Source: Diphasiastrum complanatum (lineage: Eukaryota > Streptophyta > Lycopodiopsida > Lycopodiales > Lycopodiaceae). From it: a stretch of DNA of 64,000 nt. Positions 56,171-64,000 of the stretch are shown in pieces. Position numbers and translations under genes: made by a program. Numbering within the stretch: the first letter of the stretch is position 1; each line of letters starts with the position of its first letter. The notes beneath the pieces were generated by a model. That model did no database searches, was not told the origin of the DNA, and saw nothing but the letters and a program-made list of their open reading frames with translations. The stretch covers positions 14,574,538 to 14,638,537 of the forward strand of contig CM055100.1 of NCBI GenBank assembly GCA_029204225.1. Reading direction: 5' to 3'.

Positions 56171-56268
56171 CCTAGACCATGCTGGCTTGTTCTTAACACA
56201 TGATGCATCAGTTACTCCTCCTAGACCATGCTGGCTTGTTCTTAACACATGATGCATCAGTTACTCAT
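56171..56268. repeat. 49-bp tandem duplication, two nearly identical copies
   Basis: CCTAGACCATGCTGGCTTGT starts at 56171 and again at 56220. The copies match except at the last two bases, so the duplication is recent. Confidence 0.9.
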
Positions 56269-56582
56269 GCTAGGCATGTCATGGCATCCTTACCTTGTGC
56301 TTGACTTGGCATGCAGTATCAATCACCAATACATGGCACTTGGCAAAACCTGACATAGGGGCATTGGCATGTAGGGAAATTGTGTCACCATTGTGCTTGG
56401 TTTGGAGGTCATTTGTTACTATTGACCTCTAAATCTTTACAATAGGAAAATTTTAACTTAGAATTTTCTATGGGGGTATGTCCCAAGAAAATTGGTTTTA
56501 AGTTGTCTAAGTTACTTGGGGGTACCCCCTAATGTCAAGGTCCTAAGTTCACAAAAATATTTTGGGGCTTGTAGTAGATCGA

Positions 56583-56740
56583 TGTCGAGGTGGAGAGTCT
56601 AACTCTACTTGCTATTTTGAGAGTCATAGGCCCTAGACCCCCATACATCTAGTCGAGGTAGAGAGTCTAACTCCATTTGCTATTTTGAGAGTTGGGTCTA
56701 TGGACACTTGTCATAGGCCCTAGACCCCCATACATCTAGT
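56583..56740. repeat. Imperfect tandem duplication of ~70-80 bp
   Basis: CGAGGTGGAGAGTCTAACTC (about 56586) recurs as CGAGGTAGAGAGTCTAACTC (about 56655), and CATAGGCCCTAGACCCCCAT occurs twice (about 56627 and 56713). Confidence 0.75.
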
Positions 56741-56795
56741 ATGGAAAAAAATAAGGAAATAAATAAGAAGTGGTGAGTCACCACACCTACCTCGA

Positions 56796-57493
56796 TGAGT
56801 CACCAAATTGCACGCATGCAATCCTATTGAGGTGTCAACACACCGCAACACTTGTTATTTTGATTTCAGCCTATATAATAGACAAACCCACGAGCTACAA
56901 AAAGCTCTTTACTCTCATTTGATCGCTTGCTCATCGGCCATCTTCTTGAGGCCTCTTTCTTTGAAATTCTAGCAAAGTGTAAATTTGATCTAGCATTCAT
57001 TTCTCTCCTCCATACTTCATTTTTTTTAGTGCTATTTGTTGGAGCCTTCTCCTATGGTGTTTAGGCATTGATTCCATTCAACTGTGGCAGCCAACAATCA
57101 GTTTTTGTGCGTCTCCAATCGATTTTCTACTTGCTGGTTTTGCGCCAAGGTTCGGGGAGGAAGTGTGGGTCATTTGGGGAGGAAGTGTGGGTTGGATCGC
57201 AGAATTCATCTTTCATGATATTTAATGCTCAAGAATCGATTGCAAACAATGTTAGATGTGTGTGCTATAGTTTTTAGCCTATTCCTAACTTGGTTTTATT
57301 TCAAAACTTGTTGGAATTTTCTATGATAGCATCTCTTCCAATCTGAAATTAGTTGCGTGTCATATTGCATGTTGAGGCATGTCCATTTCTAGACTTGTAT
57401 CTAGTGAGCAGGCCTCATTAGCACATTCCTAGGATCTAGGGAGGAACTAAATATCGTTAGTTCTTTGTTTATTGCATGATTAACATTTCCTCA
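56796..57493 (+). repeat. 5' LTR of element J
   Basis: TGAGTCACCA to ATTTCCTCA. The left limit is where similarity to the 3' LTR begins; the true LTR may start earlier. Contains GGGGAGGAAGTGTGGGT twice in tandem (about 57155-57195), a part absent from the 3' LTR. TATA-like CTATATAATA near 56871. Confidence 0.75.
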
Positions 57494-57494
57494 G

Positions 57495-57506
57495 TGGTAT
57501 CAGAGC
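57495..57506 (+). other. Primer-binding site (element J)
   Basis: Perfect TGGTATCAGAGC one base after the LTR. Confidence 0.85.
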
Positions 57507-57527
57507 ATAGGCAATAGGCATCAATCA

Positions 57528-59998
57528 TGGCTAATGATTAGATGAATACAAGCATGATGTTACTCAGGCCTGTGGAGATCATGCTGGAAGTGGTAGAAAT
57601 TATACCATTTGGAAGCTAAAGATGCAGAGCACCTCAAAAGATATCAAGTTTGGAGTTTTGTGGATGGGAGCTAGCCACAACTTGGAGAAGGAGCACCGAT
57701 TGCACAGAAGGATAAATGGGCTGATAAAAATGATCAAGCCCTAGGCCTAATGAGCTTATCTATCTGTGATGACCTCCTGCAAGAACCCTCGAAGTTTTCG
57801 AAAGCTAAAGAGTTGTGGGAATATTTAGAAAAGAAGTTTGAAACGAAGTCTACCTCTGAAGTTGTGCTAGTATCTAATAAAGCATATAGCATGATGTGGG
57901 ATGGTAGAATTGAGTTAAAGAAATTTCTTATTGAAATGAGAAGCTATTTTTCTTCTTTAGCTTTAGCAGGACATTCGTATGACATCAATGATGGCTAGAT
58001 GCTGACAATCTTTTTGAGATCCTTACTAGTTTCCTATGATGCATTACGAACACTGCTATCAAGAACACCTAACATGACAATTGATGATGTAGCCTCTACA
58101 TTACTAGAGGAGTACTTGAGAAAAGCCGAATGTGGAAAGAACGACTTCAAGAAGTCAGCTACAACAAAGGAGGTGAAAGACAAGGGTCCGTGGGAAGGAT
58201 GGCCACACTATCACTAAGTGCTGGTGCAATCCAAAAATCCCTTGTATCCACTGTAAGATCAGTGGACATGCTGCAATCTATTGCCTCTAGAATCTGAGGA
58301 AGAAAAAGAACAAGGCCAAAACTAATCTTGCAGAGGACAATTCAGGAGACCTTGTAACTTATGAACAAGGAGATTGTTCTAAAACATTTATTAATGATGC
58401 TTGTACTTATGTTACTATAGATACTGATATTGATCAATGCAACGGTGTTGCTGAGAGGAGGAACCGGTCTCTGTTAGAAGCAGCTAAGTGCACACTTATC
58501 GAAAAGCTTTCGGGCCGATGCAGTTGGAGTTGCTAACTATCTGCAAAATCGGATTTTGAAGATCCCTACAGCTGCAAAATCACCGCATGAACTATGGTGG
58601 GGAAGAAAGCCTAATCTTGCTCATGTAAGTACATTTTCCTGTCGAGAGAGACAATTGAATGCAGAGAAGTAATCTTTGAAGAAGATAAATTCTTGGAGGA
58701 TATGGATCGTGATGGATATAACTTTTATGAGCTGAATCTGGATCAGCCTAGACCAAGTGGTGAACCACATGCAACTATGGAGGATGAACCACCTCATCAA
58801 GCAGAAGCTAGGCCGAGAGCTAGAAGGATCCAAGCCGGTGATATACTAGAAGAGCTGCTCAGGAGATCCTCATGACTAAGTGGAGAACCAGCCACACAAT
58901 CATTTGATGACAATCACTTTCTTGTTGAAATTTGTTGTCTTGCAAGAGAACCAAGTACTTATGAAGAAGCCATGCAAGGACCCGAAAAAGAAAAGTGGTT
59001 GCAAGAAGAGATTGATTCTATGCACAAGAGGAATGTTTGGACTTTACAACTATTACCTGAAGGTCGTAAAGCTATCAAGTGTAAATGGATATTTAGATAT
59101 AAATTTGGTCTAGATGGACAAATTAGTCGTTATAAAGCTAGATTGGTTGCTAGAGGTTTCACACAAAAGTTTGAAATAGACTTATGAAATTTTCTCTCCT
59201 GTAGTGAAACACTCAAGTGTGAGATATATTTTTGCTATGCAGCCAAATATAAATTACTTGTGCATATAGTAGATGAAAAAACAGCTTATCTGTATGGTGA
59301 ATTAAAGGAGGAACTTTTTATGGAGCAGCCTGAAGGATTCGTTTCTCCAAAATTTTCAGATGCAATTTGCTTCCTAAAGGGGAGCATCTATGGTCTTAAG
59401 CCTTCTGCTCAGGCATGGTACCATAAGAAGGATGCTGGACTAAAGTATCTTGGCTTTACATCGACATCAGCAGATCCTAATGTCTACACCAAGTACTTGA
59501 ATGATGACATAGTCATCATTGGATTTTATGTGGACGATACTCTTATTGCAACTAAGTCTCTAGAAAATATGCAGTTTGTAAAGCAGCAAATTTCTTCTAT
59601 CTTTGAAATTGCAAATCTTGGTGAAGCTCGTGTTTATCTGGGTATTCAGATAGAGAGGGAAGGATCTTCTATCTATTTGCATCAGTCTAATGATATTGCA
59701 AAGTTGCTTGAAAGATTTCATCTGGAAGAATGCAAGGGTAAAATTGTTCCTATGCCTGTTGGTACTGTTTTAAGCAAGCAAGATTGTCCCTCAAGTGATA
59801 TAATATATCTTGTTACTTGGACTAGGCCAATGCCTATGTTGTCTTTAGCTTAAGTCAATTTAACGATAATCTTGATATGAAGCACTAGAATTTCGCCCAA
59901 TATGTGCTAAAGTACCTCAAGTAAACTATGCATTACGGTTTGTGTTATTCAGGTGACAACGATATGCATATGCAGATGCTAGTTGGATGTCCCGCAAG
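57528..59998 (+). pseudogene. Copia gag-pol pseudogene (element J)
   Basis: Gag: YTIWKLKMQ, then LGLMSLSICDDLLQEPSKF, KELWEYLEKKFETKS, stop near 57996, RTPNMTIDDVASTLLEEYL, zinc knuckle CIHCKISGHAAIYC (~58230-58270). The protease and most of the integrase are missing; NGVAERRNRSLLEAAKC (~58440) and SPHELWWGRKPNLAH are the remnants of the latter. Linker (AEARPRARRIQAGDILEEL), RT from EAMQGPEKEKWLQEEI, KAIKCKWIFRYKFGLDG, frameshift near 59185, then YGELKEELFMEQPEGF, LKPSAQAWYHKK and FYVDDTLIATK (~59530). RNase H only as a stub. Several stops and frame changes; dead. Confidence 0.85.
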
Positions 59999-60000
59999 GA

Positions 60001-60632
60001 TGAGTCACCAAATTGCATGCATGCAATCTTATTGAGGTGTCAACACACCACAACACTTGTTATTTTGATTTCACCCTATATAATAGACAAACCCACGAGC
60101 TACAAAAAAGCTCTTTACTCTCATTTGATCGCTTGCTCATCGGCCATCTTCTTGAGGCCTCTTTCTTTGAAATTTCAACAAAGTGTAAATATGATCCAAC
60201 ATTCATTTCTCTCTCCATACTTCATTCTTTTTAGTGCTATCTGTTGGAGCCTTCTCCTATGGTGTTTAGGCATTGATTCCATTCAATCGTGAAAGTCGTC
60301 AATCATTTTTTGTGTCTCCAATTGATTTTCTACTTGTGGGTTTTGCGCCATTTCATGATCTTTAATGCTCAGGAATCGATTGCAAACACTGTTAGATGTG
60401 TGTGCTATAGTTTTTAGCCTACTCCTAACTTTGTTTTACTTCAAAAGTTGTTGGAATTTTCTATGAGAGCATCTCTTCCAATCTAAAAATTAGTTGTATG
60501 TCATATTGCATGTTGATGCATGTCCATTTCTAGACTTGTATCTAGTGAGCAGGCCTCATTAGCACATTCCTAGGATCTTGGGAGCAACTAAATATTGTTA
60601 GTTCTTTGTTTATTGCATCATTAACATTTTCA
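60001..60632 (+). repeat. 3' LTR of element J
   Basis: Matches 56796-57493 with a ~70-bp gap (lacks the GGGGAGGAAGTG duplication) and scattered changes. Ends near ACATTTTCA. Confidence 0.75.
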
Positions 60633-61680
60633 CAATTAGAGTCCTTAGCCATATTTGCGCTTAGTATTTAATTGAGAACTTGATTTCAAAATCACTAGTG
60701 CTACTACTAAAGCCCACAAGATGGGCATTATACACAAAATGCTTAGTCTTGCGTTGGCTAGCTAGATTGCTATATGCTCTAAAATTTCACGCTGCCTTGA
60801 AGTTCCCTTGGCATTGTGCCTGATATATCATGATACATAGTATCATTTTAGGACCATTTTACCTGTAGACAACTATATTTCCATGTTCAAAAGAGTTGGT
60901 CTATTTGTGTTATCCTTTCCTCGTAGGCCAGATAAAGGGTAACATTTAGATCTTCAATTAATCTTGAGAACATTAATATAGAGAAAACAATGAAAAAAAT
61001 TAAAACAAATAATTGAGAATTGAACTCCTTGAGAGAGATAAATTCCATAAAACTTAAAAAAGGTTTATTAGGCAAATATATGTTGCCAAAAGTCGAAAGT
61101 CAAAACTTCAACGAATCATAAAAATGCTTATATAGTACGATTTTTATCCATAATATAGAATACCATGACTTCATAACCAACTACCATGCTAGAAGCATAA
61201 GAGTTCTTTCTAGATGTCATCACAAATTATGAGCCTACCTTGATCCAATAATAAAGACATCTCAATCAACAATTGACGACCAAACTAATACAAAGCAAGG
61301 TTGTTTAATTGAAGTCTAACAAGCACCATTTACGCAGTCTACGTACATATTAGAAGCGCTTTTGATATTGTAATTACAATAAGATTCTCAAAGTCATCAG
61401 AATTGCTACCTTGTCTCAAAAAACTTTTGATGCATTAAAATTGACATAAGAGATTACTCTCATAATTATTATCACTCATAGTTTGACCAAGCTACCTTGT
61501 GCATCATCAATAAGGTAATATATCTTTAGATTACAAAAAATGTGAAGACTTTGTTCTTGGAATGAAAGCCTATTCACATAATTAGCATTTGCTCCTAAAA
61601 ATCATGATGAAATAATGTAAATAAAAATAAAAGAAAAACTAGACTCTTCAAAAAATGATTATCATGTGTGTTCTACTAGT
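60633..61680. other. No gene seen; AT-rich
   Basis: No domain on either strand. Confidence 0.4.
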
Positions 61681-62025
61681 ATTTTTCTCCAAACTTTAAG
61701 ATTTCCAGCTACTAGCATTTATTTGACCTCTTATGTTTCCCAATAATCCATGCAATAGTAATGAATATGTACGAAAGAATAAGACATCCAATTCATGTAT
61801 GACTATACATTTTTACATTATCTTCATTTTGACATATCTTAGCAAGTCATTTTTTATGTAGTAACTATCTAGATATGTCAAGATGAAGGTAATGTAAAAA
61901 TGGATACTTGTACATGAATTGGATATCTTATTCTCTCATTAATATTTAATGTTCAATATCCTTGCATGGACTATCGGGAAACATAATGTTAGTAGCTGGA
62001 AATCTTAACATTTGGGGAAAAAAAT
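61681..62025. mobile_element. Foldback/MITE-like element, ~345 bp with ~160-bp inverted arms
   Basis: The left arm (from TTTTTCTCCAAACTTTAAG) and the reverse complement of the right arm (ending GGGGAAAAAAAT at 62025) share AAGATTTCCAGCTACTA, TATGTTTCCC, TCCATGCAA and ATCCAATTCATGTA. The arms meet at a short loop near 61845-61875. One arm has a ~14-bp gap. The transcript would form a long hairpin. No certain target duplicate. Confidence 0.75.
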
Positions 62026-62457
62026 AACATGTTGATTAATATACATAAATATATATTTATTTGCGTTAAAGATAAAAGTACTTCAACGACATACAAAAAT
62101 AGGATAAAAGTGCAATTTGTTGTAACTAAAATCATTCAACACTTTCTTGTACAAAGATTTAGAAGTCCAAAAGCTAAAAAAAGAAGGCCATCATCTTCTG
62201 TAAATATGAAATAAGAGGCTAGTCAAGATTATATTATTGAATAATTGTACTTAGCATAGATATACTTAAAGGGAGAACTAAATTTCTTGCTAACCAAATG
62301 CAATAAAGAACAACAATTTTAAACGTGCGCCATTTTTTTCTCCATTGTAGTAACATATATATTGTCTTCGGTTGATGCAATGTTCTCAATGATTATATGA
62401 TATGTTTGTTGAAGGCTTGCAACATTAGTAAATAACTTTCAAGTGTCAAAATCATTG

Positions 62458-62459
<2 letters not shown>

Positions 62460-62518
<59 letters not shown>

Positions 62519-62600
62519 ATACATGTACACACACATATATACACGTGTGTGTGTATGTGTACATACACACACACACACATAAATACATACATACATTCAT
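62460..62600. repeat. (TG)n microsatellite with inverted (CA)n
   Basis: About 28 TG units (62460-62516), then mixed ACATACATGTACACACACATATATACACGTGTG-type sequence (in parts), a CA run at about 62565-62578, and ATAC repeats. TG and CA runs on one strand can pair. Confidence 0.95.
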
Positions 62601-63074
62601 ATACATAGATTCCTCTATTTTAAAATGTTAAAAATAATCAAAATTTTAACATTTTTTAGAAAATTTCCCTTAATAAATTACTAATGATAAATAAATAATT
62701 CATTTTATTATGTCAAGCATGGCAAAATGTCTTTGTCTCTTCCAAAACTTTTGCTATGTGCAACATAGCATTTTGTTATGCGTGGCATATGAAAAGAAAA
62801 TTGTAAATTAAATGAATAAGAAAATAAAAAAGAAACTATCTAAAAGCTTTTAAAATTCACCACTTCAGACATGTGGAATCGATAGCTATCCACTCTACAA
62901 TAGAACTGGTTGCAATAGTTGCTCTGGTCACAAGTGACATCGGTTCGTGCAAACGAAGTGCGATATGCTTTGCCAGTAGCTCTTAGATACTTTCTCTTGA
63001 TGGGCTTGCCATGCAAAACTCGGTGAAAACCGATGATGGCAACGAGCTTGTCGACGGCCGCCAAAACTCATCTA
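62601..63074. other. No recognised gene
   Basis: AT-rich; one 74-codon minus-strand frame (62840-63064) begins MAAVDKLVAIIGFHRVLHG, of no known family and uncertain reality. Confidence 0.35.
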
Positions 63075-64000
63075 TGTTGGATTTTAATGCTCAGGAATCC
63101 ATTCAGTAATGACATCCTGAAATCTATATATACGCATACCAAAAAACAACAAAAAGGGACTCAAATTTTTAAGCAGAAGATCGAAAACTAGAATCAAACT
63201 TTTTCGATAACGGATCGCTCGACTTGTGAATTATTTGATACGGAGGAAAATCGAGTCGGATCTATAAAGTTCGATACAAGGGAAAATTCGATACATGTAC
63301 ATTTTCAATACTGTTAGTCGATTCCGACCCACGTCGCCATCAGAAGGATGACGTTGACATTCGCCTACTTGTACATAGATTTACTTTTTACAATGACGAC
63401 TATCTACTATAGGACAACTCCAGTAAATTAAGTAGATTCAATCTTATGCTTTCAAGTACTGATCACTGATCTACAATCATCAACAAGTCGATCAAGTGAA
63501 TCTATAATAGAGTCTGCACTTTTATCATTAAGTAGTCTGGAGTCTGCATTCTAGTCTGACCTTTTCAAGGCAGAAGGCAAAATCCATCTAGTAACAATTA
63601 AGGGAATGAAGCTCTGCAATTTTGCGCCTCACAGACTCGCGCACTACTTCACGCTCATGTACTCTATTTTTTATTAATAAAAGAGTGCAATTTTGTCTAC
63701 ACTATTGATTTTGTTCACTTGCGCATTATTACAGACTGCATTACATCTTGATTCTTGCTGCTACGCTGACACACTTCTGATCCACAACTATCTATTATAA
63801 GTTTTTGCTGCTGGTATCTCAATCTAGATTTCGATTCTGAACCTCTATCTTGGAACCGTAGAAATGGCAAGGCATTTGCCTTGATCACTCTGAATATTAA
63901 AGACTCTCAAATCAACCACATTCGAGTTGCTCAGACTACTAAGGATGTTTGGGACATCCTAGTGACCCTCTATGACATCAGGGATGTTACATCCCAGTTA
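63075..64000 (+). mobile_element. Ty1/copia retrotransposon K, 5' end only
   Basis: LTR from TGTTGGATTTTAATG (63075) to about 63811, a degenerate primer site TGGTATCTCAAT (63812-63823), and gag from 63851 to the edge. Gag starts only ~40 bases after the primer site, so its N-terminal half is deleted. TATA-like TATATATACG near 63124-63133. Confidence 0.65.
63851..64000 (+). pseudogene. Copia gag fragment (element K)
   Basis: Fifty open codons to the window edge: WNRRNGKAFALITLNIKDSQ, then AQTTKDVWDILVTLYDIRDV. Closely resembles the gag of element B and less closely that of C (KDGKAFTLIILNITNTQIGH). The N-terminal part of gag is missing, so the copy is broken. Confidence 0.75.

Larger units (their letters stand above)
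56796..60632 (+). mobile_element. Ty1/copia retrotransposon J, decayed with internal deletions
   Basis: 5' LTR 56796-57493, primer site, damaged gag-pol (57528-59998), 3' LTR 60001-60632. RNase H is cut off after YADASWMSRKD by the start of the 3' LTR, so the polypurine tract and possibly the first LTR bases are deleted. Most of the integrase and protease is missing too. No target duplicate is recognisable. Confidence 0.85.

Noticed and set aside
62840-63064. 74-codon minus-strand frame
   Set aside because: No known domain and adjacent to LTR K; chance frame is more likely.

Overview
The window looks like plant nuclear DNA from a large, repeat-rich genome. Evidence: Ty1/copia elements with initiator-Met-tRNA-type primer sites (TGGTATCAGAGC and variants) make up about two thirds of it, with Ty3/gypsy gag remnants, a hAT (DUF659) remnant, and genes with GT-AG introns. 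It cannot be narrowed further from sequence alone. No RNA gene, CRISPR array or bacterial-type operon was seen. Only two coding regions look fully undamaged: the gag-pol of element F (minus, 27844-31812) and a three-exon plant gene (plus, 53430-54717). The gag-pol of element A (minus, 3656 to the left edge) is also open as far as it is visible.

Layout. 1-4918: copia A (minus, left end outside the window), inserted into older copia B (minus, 4919-~6285), whose zinc-knuckle/protease segment is duplicated in tandem. 6286-7778: 3' ends of two convergent spliced genes, an Ulp1/SUMO-protease-like pseudogene (plus) and an unidentified gene (minus). 7911-13460: decayed copia C (plus). 13461-14868: a plus-strand exon end and a transposase-like minus-strand remnant. 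15602-16620: copia remnants. ~16866-17375: a three-copy tandem repeat. 19102-21835: gypsy gag and a probable LTR. 21844-22090: a GC-rich CGTCCGG-repeat patch. 22886-23228: primer site and LTR-like block with a long (GA)n tract.

23299-39750 is a three-deep nest. Outer copia D (plus, TSD ACTAG) was split inside its reverse transcriptase by copia E (plus, TSD AATGG). E was then hit in its 5' leader by copia F (minus, TSD AAAAG). F has two 683-bp LTRs with one mismatch seen and a 1,322-residue open polyprotein, so it is the youngest. Its protease reads D-L-G-A instead of D-S-G-A. E has LTRs whose ends are AG...GT rather than TG...CA.

40800-51480: more copia debris (RT/RNase H, LTR H and leader, LTR I), a (CT)n tract, a hAT transposase remnant, an AACCGT/ACGGTT inverted-repeat element, and a gypsy-type gag-protease remnant with no RT. 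53100-54717: the one plausible expressed host gene, with two upstream G-boxes, a TATA box and a G-tract 5' leader. 56171-56740: local tandem duplications. 56796-60632: decayed copia J. 61681-62025: a foldback/MITE-like hairpin. 62460-62600: a TG/CA microsatellite. 63075-64000: start of copia K (plus), whose gag is closest to that of B.

How the parts relate: the retrotransposons supply almost all coding potential. Insertion order in the nest is D, then E, then F; A is younger than B. Three otherwise different LTR families (A, F, I) share a G-box palindrome, which sits about 150-170 bases downstream of the TATA-like sequence where that could be placed (A and F).
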